A DNA stretch of 64,000 bases from Forficula auricularia. Taxonomy: Eukaryota; Arthropoda; Insecta; Dermaptera; Forficulidae. The stretch is taken from positions 11,501,401 through 11,565,400 of the forward strand of contig JALMQS010000075.1 in NCBI GenBank assembly GCA_024734495.1. Direction: 5' to 3'. The position numbers and the translations under genes are program-made. Of the stretch, positions 1 to 11,683 are shown piece after piece. The notes under the pieces are model-generated. The model searched no databases and was not told the origin of the DNA. It saw nothing but the letters and a program-made list of their open reading frames with translations. Every line of letters begins with the position of its first letter. Position 1 is the first letter of the stretch.

Positions 1-520
1 ATGACTAACATGTTCTTTCAGCGAAAAATCTCTATTTTTTTTTTTATTTTAACTTTAACTGTTCATCCACTTAGCTCTTCAATTAATATAAGTTACAACC
101 ACAACAATCTATTACTAATAACTTGTATTTTTAAGAGGAAATCAATGAGAGTACCCTGAAAACTCATATGTCAATTATTTCAATTACTTCCATTGAACAA
201 TAAGAAGAAAGAGACACTATATCATTCTATTTATACCTTTCCTAGAAAGTGAAAATACATAGAGGGGAAGAGATTTACACCTTTTCTTTCAATTTCTTTA
301 TATTTTTGGAATAATTTTCAATAACGGACTCAATGATAATTCAATTTTTCTATTTAGACAAATATTGGCTTTTTATTGAAATATTTCTAGGATTCAAACA
401 GGAACGCCTAGAGGTCTCAAAAGAAAGAGGCTTAGGATAAAATAAAATTATTAGTGCAATATCAAATTTAATATAAAATAAAGTTGGCTGTTTTTGTTTG
501 GGTTATTCGGTTAATCAGGT
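1..520. other. RCAN intron, no gene seen
   Basis: AT-rich intron sequence upstream of the RCAN exons. A weak match to the end of the I-type foldback (AAATCAATGAG) lies near 140; nothing else is recognisable. Confidence 0.4.
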
Positions 521-607
521 GTTTAAGGTAGTTTTTTCACAAATGCAAAAATCTTCGAAACTTGGAATATAAGTCATTAAAAGCATAATAAACACACTGT
601 TAAAATT

Positions 608-860
608 ATTGATAAAAATACTTGGTAGGTTTCTTACATTAAGATATAAAAAATAAAACGAATTTATTTTTGGAGAATCTTTAATCTCGATATATATATT
701 TCGGGTGACTAACCCATCTTCAGGAGAAACAGAAAGTAACTGTAACTCCAAAAATAAATTCGTTTTATTTTTTACATCTTAATGTGAAATCTAACAAGCA
801 TTTTTTATCCAATAATTTTAAAAATGTTTCACCAAGTACCAACACCAAATTCCTTAAAAA
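608..860 (-). mobile_element. Foldback insertion with hammerhead-like core and 14-bp TSD
   Basis: A 253-bp insertion flanked by the direct repeat ACACTGTTAAAATT (594-607 and 861-874). The empty site is present in the paralogous H element near 35788-35804. The arms, about 615-680 and 744-835, are inverted repeats. An extra 25-35 bases lie only on the right side (GGTGTTGGTACTTGGTGAAA read on the minus strand). The centre holds the ribozyme-like core. Confidence 0.8.
685..727 (-). ncRNA. Putative type I hammerhead ribozyme
   Basis: Read on the minus strand: stem I TCTC (727-724), CTGAAGA (723-717), one extra T, stem II GGGT-TAGTC-ACCC (715-703), GAAA (702-699). A 10-nt ATATATATAT follows, which folds as a 3-bp stem III with a TATA loop. 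The cleavage-site C is at 689, then stem I GAGA (688-685). Stem I continues outward as GGAG/CTCC into the long arms. The only departure from the textbook core is the extra base after CTGANGA. Confidence 0.6.
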
Positions 861-1496
861 ACACTGTTAAAATTTGAAGACGATATACTACACCAAACAT
901 GAAATAATTGCGATTAAAAATGAATGTTTTACATATGGTAGATTGGGAAAGGGTGGGGATATGATCATTATTTAATTTTTTTTCATTGAAGGACTTTCAC
1001 CATCTTGATGAAAAACTAATATTTGTTAGAAATATTTATATTCGAGTAACTTAAAAAAAGTTGAAGCTATTTACCTCGTAGTTTTGATAAAAAATAAAAA
1101 AAAAATATTTGGGCTATTATTTTTAGTGGAGGGGATATAAGATCAATGGCTTGGAAACTATTCATTCATAAAGAGGATATAGTAGTCTAAAAAGTACAGT
1201 CACGTTAAAAGAACAAAACCTAAAATTTTAGCACTTTTCATATTTATAGAGTGGTTACGAGGCTAAAACTTTTTATGTGTATTGTTGCGAAAGAACCTCC
1301 TTAAGCAGTAAAGTAAAAAAGGGGTGCAAAATAAATTTTTTACCTAGATTCGCAAATCCGGCATTGGATCCAAAAGTACTTATTTTTTTCGGGCTTCACG
1401 TTCTGCTTAAGTTGTTGATCGAATTTTTAGATTTCTCAGGGTTTTTTCCTCCCACATAAATGGCTTCACAATCTACATTTTAGACTGTAAACCCCC

Positions 1497-1558
1497 AGTT
1501 TCCTCTTAAAAATCAACCATTTCGCTACTCTCGGCAAGAAAATCTTTTCAATAACTTG
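1497..1558 (-). repeat. Fragment of I-type foldback end
   Basis: Matches the repeated end GCTACTCTCGGCAAGAAAAT also seen at 8190-8225 and 17660-17692. It lies just before the RCAN exon. Confidence 0.5.
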
Positions 1559-1569
1559 TATGTTTTTAG

Positions 1570-4500
1570 CCTGTTTCACCTATTGATCTGGAAGATCGTC
1601 ATCTCCATCCTCCAGCTCCAACAAAACAATTTTTAATTTCACCCCCCGCCTCTCCACCAGTTGAATGGGCTCCAAGGGGTGAAGCTGAACCCATGGTGAA
1701 CTTTGACCTTTTAGCTGCCATAGCAGGGCTTGCAGGAGGTAGGTCAAAAATCGGTTTCGTTCTCAACATAGTCTGCTTTTTTTAGGCAAAGCTTTCAAAT
1801 AAAACAGATTTACTTTTATTAAGAACTCGCACATATAAATGAAAAAATATCAAATCATTCATTTTTCATTATTCAAAACAAATTTAATTTTTTTTAAGGA
1901 CGTTCCCTAATAAATCGATTTTCTTGCAATCCTTTTAAAACTTGGAATACACATATTTATAAGTGTCCTTTATAGGTAGAAATTTTTTTCAATAGTCCTT
2001 GCGGCACTAAATTTTTAAATATTGACCATTGAAATTTGCATATTTAACACGCGAACCCTATTGATGTTAATGCGACTGTTTCATTAAATGACAATCGTAA
2101 TTTTCTTGAAATTATTTTGAAAAACTGGGAATCATTAACTGAAGATATAACAAATATTTTTCTGTTAAATTAATTGTATCAAGCGGTATTCGTTTTGTAT
2201 GAAAAATGTTAAAAGTTAAGTACTTTTGATGGTTTTCGTCATTTCTTCTTACCGACGCTAAAAGACAAAGAATAAAAAAAAAAATACTTCATGAAACAGC
2301 TCAATGCAAAATTCCAAATGAAAACAGTATAGTTAGGTTGAGAGAATTAGCTAAAAATCTCAAATGCACCAGCTGCAGAAGTTTTTTAGATATGGAAAAA
2401 TTGAGTGATTTTAGTGCGACGTTGTCAAGTCAAAATGAAAGCCATCAAAAGTACCTAACACTTTTAACATTTTTCATACAAAACGAATACCGCTTGATAC
2501 AATTATTTTAACAGAAAAATATTTGTTATATCTACAGTTAATGATTCTCAGTTTTTCAAAATAATTTCAGGAAAATTGCGATTGTTATTTAATGAAACAG
2601 TCGCTTTAACATCAGTCAGGATAGGGTTCGCGTGTTAAATATGCAAATTTCAATGGTCAATATTTATAAATTTAGTGCCGCAAGGACTATTGAAATAAAC
2701 TGCAACGGATCGTTGCTAAACTTTATCCAAATTCATTTGAAATATTAATATGTTTGTTCCTTTATTATTAATCAGATATCACTTGCAATTTGTAGTTCAT
2801 ATTGACATTAATTCAAAAATAATTCTCATTTAAGAGTCGAGGAATAACCATTCTACATTGGATTTTTGACGTTTCGGTTTTTATTGCTAACCATTGCTGA
2901 AGACATAGAGGAATCGACTTAAAATCAAAAATAGCCATCGATTCTCATCTAATACTTGAGGAATAACAATTCTACATTAGGTTTTTGACGTTTCGATTAT
3001 TATTGGTAACCATTGCTGAAGACATGGAGGAAACGACTTAAAATCAGAAAATAACGATCGATTCTTATCTAATACTAGAGGAATAACCTTATTGAATTCC
3101 ATTTTTGATGTTTTGACTATTAATGGAAACCTCTACTGAAAATGTAGAAGAATCGACTTAAAATCAAAGACTAAATTCTTTTATGGCAAACAACTCAAGC
3201 TTGAGTTGTTTACCAAAAAGAATTTAGTCTTTTTGATTTTTAAGTCGATTCTTCTACATTTTCAGTAGAGGTTTCCATTAATAGTCAAAACATCAAAAAT
3301 GGAATTCAATAAGGTTATTCCTCTAGTATTAGATAAGAATCGATCGTTATTTTTGATTTTAAGTCGATTCCTCCATGTCTTCAGCAATGGTTACCAATAA
3401 TAATCGAAACGTCAAAAACCTAATGTAGAATTGTTATTCCTCAAGTATTAGATAAGAATCAATCGCTATTTTTGATTTTAAGTCGATTCCTCTATGTCTT
3501 CAGCAATGGTTACCAATAAAAACCGAAACGTCAAAAATCCAATATAGAATGATTATTCCTCAAGTACTGAGATGAGAATCAATCGCTATTTTTGGTTTAA
3601 AGTTGATTTCTCTATGTCTTCAGGAATGGTTACTAATAAAAACCGAAACGTCAAAAATCCAATATAGAATGGATATCTCTCAAGTATTAGATGAGAATCA
3701 ATCGCTATTTTTTATTTTAAGTCGATTCCTCCATGTCTTCAGCAATGGTTACTAATAAAAACCGAAACGTCAAAAATCCAATATAGAATGATTATTCCTC
3801 AAGTACTAGATGAGAATCAATCGCTATTTTTGGTTTAAAGTCGATTTCTCTATGTCTTCAGCAATGGTTACTAATAAAAACCGAAACGTCAAAAATCCAA
3901 ATATAGAATGATTATTCCTCAAGTACTAGATGAGAATCAATCGCTATTTTTGGTTTAAAATCGATTTCTCTGTCTTCAGCAAAGGTAACGGATAAGAAAA
4001 CAACGCAGTTGCTATGGTTACTCATAAAAATTCCTCCCAAATTTTTAGCATTTCACAGAGAGAAGCCTATCCATTCTTACTTAAGCAAGGCTAAATGAGC
4101 TATATTAAAACTTTCAAATGAATAAATTTTAAAGAATTAAAAAAATTAAAAAGTACCATCTTACTCTAGAGTAAAGTACTTTAAAATATAATTTTACTAA
4201 AAACTTTATTTAACCTTTTTGTGGTCCCCAAGGTACTTAATTAGGATATTAAATTTCATCAAAATTGGTTAAGTCATTTTCAAGATATTTAGAAAAAACT
4301 AAAAAGTACTGAAATAAAGTACTAATGTTTGTGGGCCGATATGTACCAAAAACTAATCAGCGCTTCATTTTGTTAAACTAATGGTAGGTTTTCAATTTCA
4401 TTTCAATCGGTGCAACGGTGTGGAAAAATCGTGGGCCAAAAAAGCGATAACATACATACATCCATCCATACATACATCCATACATAGATCCATCCGCACG

Positions 4501-5046
4501 CACTAAATGAAAAAATCGCACTTTTTGGCCTCTCGACGAGACCCCATGTAATTTTTGGCAAAACCGTCACGTGCTAATATTCAACCTAATTGAATACTAC
4601 AATTTGTGACTTTAATTGAGTCCATGGGTTCCGTAGTCTTTACCTGAGGACCCTTTGAAGCCACGCTTGCCCCGAGAGCGATTACAATACTTTACCCATG
4701 CTTTGCATTGGATAAAGTAAAAATTCTCTACGTATAAAGGACACTTATAAATATGTGTATTCAAAGGATTGCAAGAAAATCGATTTATTAGGGAACGACC
4801 TTAAGAGTAAGTGATACATTTTTTTAAAAAGAGATATTTTTTATAAAATATATTTTAAAATTCAGAAATTTTGAATTTGAAAATTTGATTTAGCATATCA
4901 ATTTCTTTTATCTTCTCAGGGGAATCCATGAACTTCATCCACCTTCCGAAAGTCAGCCTGGTATTGTAGTTCATGTTTGTGAAGAGGCTTCAGGTGGCAC
5001 TCCAAAAACACGTATAATGCATACACATTGTCCCCCCGAACAATGA
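1570..5046 (+). CDS. RCAN: Regulator of calcineurin (calcipressin), last two exons; 5' end outside window
   Basis: RCAN proteins bind and modulate the phosphatase calcineurin (known for the family). Exon 1570-1742 follows a TTTTTAG acceptor and encodes about 57 residues. They include KQFLISPPASPP, the family's signature serine-proline segment, and then VEWAPRGEAEP and NFDLLAAIAGLAGGR. The donor that keeps the reading frame is the GT at 1743, not the GT at 1739. Exon 4920-5046 follows TTCTCAG and reads GIHELHPPSESQPGIVVHVCEE, matching the conserved PSIVVHVCE block with G in place of S, and ends with PPEQ and TGA at 5044. The joined frame is open. Upstream exons with the RRM-like domain lie left of the window. 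The 3.2-kb intron is filled by a TTAA-type transposon. Identification is firm; which RCAN paralogue cannot be told. Confidence 0.9.
2820..3990. repeat. Palindromic minisatellite, units of about 118 bp
   Basis: Units containing CTTCAGCAATGG and CCGAAACGTCAAAAATCC recur at roughly 118-bp spacing. About three lie in one orientation (2820-3185) and six or seven in the other (3190-3990), mirrored around AACTCAAGCTTGAGTT near 3200. The motifs resemble those of the hammerhead-like foldbacks but are in the wrong relative order for a ribozyme. Confidence 0.8.
4020..4720. other. Inner part of the composite TTAA element, unassigned
   Basis: Holds (CATA/CATC) microsatellite-like text and an end GGATAAAGTAAAAA similar to element L ends elsewhere (14860, 16380). 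No coding sequence. Confidence 0.4.
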
Positions 5047-7840
5047 ATTTATACAATGAAATATCACTGCTTGAATTAGAAGACACACTATTTTGCCAGA
5101 CAAAAACCCCTTTCAAGATTTAGTATAAATCAGAACGGCTTGAAATATAATTTCATAATCTTCAAATTAATAATCTCTCAGATGCTAAATATTTTCAAAA
5201 ATATTTATTCTTTCTTAAAATCCTTTTACAGAATGAATAATTTAAACTTGACTCTTTTCTTTAATCCTCTATAATATTCTGATTACTTTTTTAATTCTTT
5301 CTTCAATTTTTTCGTTTTATTTATAAAATATTCTCTTCTTCATCTTTAGACTATTAGTTTAGTAAATGTTACTATTTAATATCTATTTTATTTTACTCTA
5401 GACATGTATATATGTACAATACTGTGCACTAGAGTGAAAGGAATATGTTGTTAAAATATTGATGGTTATAATTTCAAATCCATCAATATACATATCAAAA
5501 TTTCTTTTCTTCTTTTTTACTAATTTGTATCAATACTTATAAATTTTTCATGAAATTAAGCCGTCTTTTTTTTTTTTCACTTTTTATTTCTTGATGGTTT
5601 CATAACAGATGCGATTTGTAATTGCTTAGAATATTTAGAAACTATATAGAATATAAATTGAAGAAACAAATCAAATAATCTCTAGGTGTTTCATAGTCGT
5701 ATTAATAATAATAATAATAATATTAAAAACAACTTTAAGCTTCTTCAACTAAAATTTCTTTTAATATTTTTCAAGATCTATACATACATTTAACTAAAGT
5801 GATTCTTTGTTTTTGGAATCATAATTATTTATTTTACTCTATTTATATATTTATTAATTAATTATTCATTGGAACGAAGTGTCTTCAATTCAGTAGTTAT
5901 ATTATTAATTTAATTATTTATTCTCGTATTCATATTAAAAAGAATAAATAAAAAAGTTTCACGGCTTAATATTATCTCTCTCTCTCTCTCTCTCGTGTCT
6001 CTCTTATCTCTCTAATTAAAATAGATTTCATCAAATAAAATATAATAAATATTAATGAATTATTGGATTGTCTTGGTTGCTTTTCAATAAATATCATTTT
6101 GAATAATTATAATAAATTTGTTTATTGGCATAATCACAATGTGCTTTGAATAAAGGCCAAGCGAACACCAAAATATTAATTAAAATTTATTATATATATT
6201 TATATACTACTTTTATATAATATTACTTTAGAAACTTTGAGAAATATAATATATATGATTAGTATAATATTAATGAATGAAAATTGCATTTATAAATATT
6301 TAAACGAAATATGACATAAATAAATAAATTATCCAGGTTGATTCACACCACCTGTGCCACCCATTTATTTTCTTACCGGGACGTGCTCGGAAAGTGGCGA
6401 AAAAATTTAATTACTAATGCTTAGTTAAACTCTTTTGAAAACATTTTCGATTTCCAGAACAATCCGAAAGTATCTCTAATTGAACAAAATTTCAAGAGGG
6501 CCATCCTTGGAGAGATCTTTAAAAAGAAACAACTTTTATACAGGGACAAATTTGATTGAATCTACTTCTATAATAAAAAATATGCTTTATCATCACAAAA
6601 ATAATTTAATTTCAATAAAATAATCCGTCATTTTATCTTTGAATTTTTTTTTTATTATTGATTGATTAAAATGTTTTTTTTTTATATATAATATATATTT
6701 TGGCCTTGATGATTTGAAAGACTTCCGGGTTGAACTACTTGTAGTTAAATTGGAAAATTATTCATGATGTTTCGGCATCTTTTGGCGAAGCCTTTTTTTC
6801 TATATCTAGTTTTTTGAAAGCTCCATGTTCCGATATGAAATTTCGAAATTGTGTCCAATTGGACATTCTTCCTGTTTGTTTCAGAAAACGGAAATTCTAT
6901 TAAAAAGATAGTTGAACTAAGGTTTGATAATTAAATTGTTTTCTCCTTCTTTGAATCAAGTTTCCCTAAGACAATGAAAAGAGTGGAACGGATGGTGTGA
7001 ATTATCCTGTTTTATGGTTTGATTAATTTTAATATCATTTTTTTTTAATTCAATATCATCCAGTATGATTTAAAGTTTTAAAAAGGAAAGTATTCACTTT
7101 TGTTTTTTAATTACCTATATATTCTATAGGTGATGTCTTTTTTTTTAATAGATTAAAAATAAATTGGTCTTGGAAACTAAATTTAGCCAAATAAGTTAAT
7201 GACTTATTAAAACAATAATAAACCCAAGTTGTTTTGAACTACAAATATGTGTAAATATATATCGTAGCACTCATTTCAATAATTAATTCAAATTGATAAT
7301 TCTTTAAATCATATTTTTCTTTTAATTAAAGGTGTTTGGCCACCTCGATTCCAACCGTGAATCTAACTAGAATGATGTGTATTTGCGCTTATGTTCGTAA
7401 ACGATTTTCCCCCCAAGAAAACCACACTGTGTCTATCTTGGCCTTTGTATATCTTTTTTTTAACAATTAATTGAAACAGAGTTTCTCTATATAATAATGA
7501 AATTTTTGTTCTTATGTTAATATCTGAGCTACAAGAAAATTTTTTTCTCTTTGATAAAGGGATCATTTTCCCGAAACTTTCGATTATATTAAACGCATTT
7601 CTGATTGTTTTTTATAAAATAATTGTATTTATTTTTTATCTGAGCTACAAAAGATGTATATTAACACATGAATAAAATAAAAATAATTTTAAAGTAAATT
7701 AGTGGCAAGTATGTACAATGAAAGGAAATAAACTTATTTTTCATTAATCTTTATTCACTATTAGTCATTTAATAATTTTTTTTTAAACAACCATACTTGT
7801 TTCGGGTTTTTGCTAAGCCCATTTTTCATAAAGAGAAATC
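5047..7840. other. AT-rich region downstream of RCAN, no gene seen
   Basis: Presumed RCAN 3' UTR followed by low-complexity intergenic DNA, with a CT microsatellite at about 5976-5998 and ATA runs near 5704-5722. No ORF with protein-like composition. Confidence 0.5.
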
Positions 7841-7887
7841 AATGAGGTTGTCCTCTGCTTGAAGCAAATAAACATATATAAGTAAAT

Positions 7888-8126
7888 TTTACTTAGAGAA
7901 AGTGGTGTAGGTTTTAGGTGAAACATGATATTAATTAATAAAGTAAAGGGTGTGTAGTTTCACAGTGAATGAAATAAAACTCAAAGAGGTTTATACAAAC
8001 TCAATAGTTTTAACCTGTAAACTCCTGATGATGGACTAATAATCCGAAATATATTGAGTTTCTATAAACCTCTTTGAGTTTTATTTCATTCACTGTGAAA
8101 CTACATACCCTTTACTTTATTAATTA
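7888..8126 (+). mobile_element. Foldback with one-sided head and hammerhead-like centre
   Basis: A head of about 37 nt (AGTGGTGTAGGTTTTAGGTG) is present only on the left. It is followed by arms 7925-8003 and 8062-8130 (TTTCACAGTGAATGAAATAA and complement). The same head occurs alone at 29204-29259 and in diverged form near 835-860 and 16673. Confidence 0.65.
8019..8061 (+). ncRNA. Putative type I hammerhead ribozyme
   Basis: Stem I AAACTC (8019-8024) pairs with GAGTTT (8056-8061). The core is canonical CTGATGA (8025-8031), then an extra T, stem II GGA-CTAATAA-TCC (8033-8045) and GAAA (8046-8049). A minimal A-TATA-U helix III follows, with U17 at 8055. All conserved core residues of the hammerhead are present. 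Confidence 0.6.
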
Positions 8127-8229
8127 ATACATGTAAATGTTTATTTGCATCAAGCAGAGAGCAACCTCATTGATTTCTCTTTATAAATCAACAACTCTGC
8201 TACTCTCGGCAAAACAAAATCTTTTCTAT

Positions 8230-9670
8230 TAAGCCCATATTGTTGGAGATATTTTACATTAGTTAAAATAGAGAAGTGAACATAAGTTTATTTTATTTAA
8301 TAAGTGCATCAATCAAGAATAAAATGAATATTATAATAAAATTATATATTGATCTGGTTCATAACACTTGTTTATTATTATATTTATGTATTAATAGAAA
8401 TGACTTATAAATTCTCAAATGATTAGAAATAGAAATCTATCAAAAGCCTGAAGATATCAAAAACATAAACTTCAAGTTCCACTAATATTCCATCAATCCA
8501 GATAAAAACAATGAAATTGTAAGTTTTATTATAAAAGGAGGGAGAGAGATAGATTGAAATCAGGATAATGGAAAATGAAATCGTAAATTATTTTTCTATT
8601 AGTTATATTATAAAAGAAGGAAAAGCGTGACACACAGATAAAGAAGAATGGAATCTTGATCTTCCTTGGATTCAATTGGACTCATTAGTAATATTTTTAA
8701 TCACCAGTCTATTACTATTTTTTTTATATATATATATATATATAATATAATTTAGAAAAACAACCAAATACGATTTGTTCGAATATATACAAAAAATGAT
8801 AATAGTTTATAATTAAATTCTATAAAGAGACTGGAACAAATTAGATAGATGGGAAGAGTGTTTGATTTTTGGAAAAATTAGTCGCTAAATAGAATAGTGA
8901 GTAAACATATCGTCGAATGGCTCAAGCCTTAAGGCTGAAATATTTTTCTGCTTGAAATAACAGGTAAAAAAAAAATAATAAAAAAATGCCGTGTAACAAA
9001 AAAAAAATTAGTTTTATTAGAAAAAATTAACTTCATATTTTATATAGAAATTAAAAAATAAATAAAAATTTACAAAAAATTGTTATGTATTTAAAGATAT
9101 TCTCAATATAGATTCTCAAATACACACGTGTAATTTTGAAAAAAAAAAATAATAATTTTAATATAGATTTTAGAAAATGAATAAAAAAAAATGTTCTTGT
9201 TAAATAATTTATTCCTATTGAGAGGCTTTGAATGGTTGCCATTTGTGACTGTATATAATATATATAAATATATATTGTTGTAGTATTATATTTTTTTCTT
9301 TGTGTAAATTTGTTGAATATTTTAATTATACTGCTCTGTATATAATATAAATAAATATATATATATATATAAATAAAATATATATATATATACATATAAA
9401 AAAATTTAATAAATAAAATTACGTTGTAATGTATATAAACATTTTTTTAGAAACTCTTCCTTTATTATTATTAAATAGTATTTAGTTATTATTATTATTA
9501 AAAAAAAGACTTGTATGCATCGTGGTTCTTTTCTAAGAGAACTGCACAGTGCTCTGGAGCGCGAAGGACGATGCCTACAAGTGTTGTTGGAGGCTAGGAG
9601 GTACTAAATAGAGAACTCTGGGAAGGGAGAAGGTAAAGCAGCTTATCGCTATATCCTGTGGAATGCCGGT
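8230..9670. other. AT-rich intergenic DNA with TA microsatellites
   Basis: TA runs at about 8725-8745, 9240-9280 and 9340-9395. A short, more GC-rich patch (9515-9670) differs in base composition from its surroundings and was not identified. No gene seen. Confidence 0.5.
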
Positions 9671-9676
9671 GCTTAA

Positions 9677-10307
9677 GGACGTTCCTTAAAATAGCTCAGA
9701 TGCAGTTCGCTCTTTCCCTTACTCTCAAATGCGCAGAAATGCAAAAATATTTTCAGTGCGTCGTTTCTTGGATCTGGCAACATTGCATTCTTACCGACGC
9801 TAAAAGACAAAGAATAAAAAAAAACACTTCATGAACCAGCTCAATGTAAAATTCAAGATGAGAACAGTTTAGTTAGGTTGTCTCAGCTAAAATCTCAAAT
9901 GATCCAGCTGCAGAAAATTTTTTAGATATGGAAAAATTGAGTGATTTTAGTGCGACGTTGCCAAGACCAAGATCTCTCACTTGCCATGCCATGAGAGAAA
10001 AAATGAAAACCACCAAAAGTACCTAACTTTTAACATTTTTTCATACAAAACGAATACCGCTTGATACAATTACTTTAACAGGAAAATATTTGTTATATCT
10101 TCAGTTAATGATTCTCAGTTTTTCAAAATAATATATCAAGAAAATTACGATTGTTATTTAATGAAACAGTCGCTTTAACATCAATCGGAAAAATTTAGTG
10201 CCGCAAGGACTATTGAAATAAAATTTTACATATAAAGTACACTTATAAATATGTGTATTCAAAGTTTTAAAAGGATTGCAAGAAAATCGATTTATTAGGG
10301 AACATCC
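9677..10307. mobile_element. TTAA-flanked transposon, GGACGTTCC family, copy 2
   Basis: TTAA at 9673-9676 and 10308-10311, ends GGACGTTCC and its complement. Shared inner text includes ACCGACGCTAAAAGACAAAG and CGAATACCGCTTGATACAAT, also in the copies at 1898 and 37987. No ORF; non-autonomous. Confidence 0.75.
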
Positions 10308-10442
10308 TTAAGCGAGCCGAATTTCTTTGGTGCTCTTGACTGCTTCAACTTTCAATTCAAGAGCAAGTAAATTACACTCGGTCGCTCATTATTTCTTAAG
10401 TTGGGTAGAACACGTAACATGTAGCTAGCCAGCAATAAAGTC

Positions 10443-10947
10443 AAATTGAAAAGATTTTGTTTCGCCGAGAAGAGCAGTTATTGAATAGTAAATGGAAATC
10501 AATGAGGTTGTTCCCTGCTTGATGCAAATATATATATATATATATATATATGATGTGTGTGTCTGTATAATTTATTTGTTAGACTATAGTTTCGAAGATT
10601 TGACCTTCATCAGTCTTTCAATTAAAAATATGTTTTTATATGTTATTTCACATGGGTTCAATTTCACGATTATATATATATATATATGGTATATATAAAT
10701 TCATTTTGTTGTTATATCAAGCTAGCCATATAACCAACGATCGTTAATCGGGTAATTTGGCCCATGTGAAATAACAATAAATAAATAAAAATATTTCCAA
10801 TTGAAAGAATGATATGAAGATCAAGCCTTCGAAATTATTATAGTCTCTAACAAATAAATTATATATATTTATTTATATTTGGTTCATATGTATTGTATAT
10901 GATTATTTGCAACAAGCGTAGGACAAGCTTATTGATTTCCTTTTAGA
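10443..10947. mobile_element. I-type foldback with 9-bp TSD and degenerate hammerhead-like centre
   Basis: AATAAAGTC at 10434-10442 and 10948-10956 flanks it. The ends carry the CGCCGAGA..GCAG and AAATCAATGAGGTTG blocks; TA and GT microsatellites lie inside. On the minus strand at 10613-10582 the text runs CTGATGA, a weak stem, GAAAC, TATA, GTC, where C-TATA-G forms a proper short helix III. The second arm near 10806-10850 is more decayed. Confidence 0.6.
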
Positions 10948-11361
10948 AATAAAGTCCATCAGGCTACATAATGAAAAACTATCTAAAGGAACATTAAAAA
11001 TCTCTCCGATGACGTGAGCAAAAGTGAGAAATTTCTGTCGCAGAATGATCCTGAGAAGGAAATTATTGGATGATTTAATTTAGACAGCCTTTTCAAAACT
11101 GAGCTTTAAAGCTTGGGAAATAATGGAATTCCTCTTCAAGATATTAAGCAACATTTTGAGAGATTACCCCAATAAAAAAATTTGAAAAATATTAGTTTAG
11201 AGAGAGGGGTCGGAAACATTTTAAACTTAAGAGCATTTTCTGTACAAGTTAAATTAATAGAGCAGCAATAGTGTGATCACTGATCACACATTTTCGAATA
11301 CGTACTAGATGAGGAGGTATCAGTCAAAGATGAATCACTGGGTTCAATAAAACACCTTTAA

Positions 11362-11403
11362 TGAGATGTTTCGGCCTGAATTTTATTTGGCCATCTTCAG
11401 TCA
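11362..11403 (-). ncRNA. Hammerhead-like core, left arm of F1
   Basis: Minus strand: TGA, CTGAAGA, T, stem II GGCC with a 12-nt loop and GGCC, GAAAC, ATC, TCA. The cleavage triplet is ATC instead of GTC. Stem I is short. Confidence 0.45.
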
Positions 11404-11641
11404 ATTAGGAGTTATACACAAAATGCGGTGCACATATGTGATCGAACCAAGCCTTGTCAAAAATAAAATTCTTTTAGTTTCATGCGAATTTATAACGCCT
11501 GGACCCAAAAGTTTCAGAATGAAAGTCAAACTTTTGGGTCCAGGCACGTTATAAATTCGCATGAAGCTAAAAGAATTTTTATTTTTGACAAGGCTTGGTT
11601 CGATCACATATGTGTACCGCATTTTGTGTATAACTCCTAAT

Positions 11642-11683
11642 TGACTGAAGATGGCCAAATAAAATTCAGGCCGAAACGTCTCA
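11642..11683 (+). ncRNA. Hammerhead-like core, right arm of F1
   Basis: TGA (11642-11644), CTGAAGA, extra T, GGCC stem II with a 12-nt loop, GGCC, GAAAC, GTC (11678-11680), TCA. Stem I is only three firm pairs and helix III has no loop, so activity is doubtful. Confidence 0.45.

Larger units (their letters stand above)
527..1300. mobile_element. TTAA-flanked non-autonomous transposon, family H, copy 1
   Basis: TTAA at 523-526 and 1301-1304 flanks related inverted ends (left GGTAGTTTTTTCACAAATG, right read inward GGAGGTTCTTTCGCAA). The same interior (shared segments such as GTAGATTGGGAAAGGGTG) occurs at 35387-36233. There is no transposase. TTAA targets are typical of piggyBac-type elements, but the superfamily is inferred only from the duplication. 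A foldback is inserted at 608-860. Confidence 0.7.
1898..4800. mobile_element. TTAA-flanked transposon, GGACGTTCC family, composite copy
   Basis: TTAA at 1894-1897 and 4801-4804. The ends GGACGTTCCCTAATAAATCG and its complement are the same end type on both sides, whereas copies at 9677 and 37987 have two different ends. The interior carries an inverted duplication (1900-2260 against 2430-2700), a minisatellite foldback (2820-3990) and a block with ATCCATACATAC repeats (about 4450-4490). No transposase ORF. It lies in the last RCAN intron. Confidence 0.7.
7846..8225. mobile_element. I-type foldback interrupted by a second foldback
   Basis: The outer ends (7846-7887 and 8127-8225) carry the recurring blocks AAATCAATGAGGTTGTCCTC, GCAAATAAACATAT and GCTACTCTCGGCAAAACAAA in inverted orientation. 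A second foldback occupies about 7888-8126; its flanks ATATAAGTAAAT and ATACATGTAAAT form an imperfect 12-bp duplication. Confidence 0.6.

Noticed and set aside
2820..3990. Tandem 118-bp units as a hammerhead array
   Set aside because: On any one strand TCTTCAG (not CTGAAGA) precedes GAAAC, so the core cannot form in that order.
9051..9395. 114-codon minus ORF rich in I and Y
   Set aside because: Translation of TA microsatellite, not a protein.
11366..11658. Two ORFs on opposite strands with near-identical peptides
   Set aside because: They are translations of the two arms of foldback F1.
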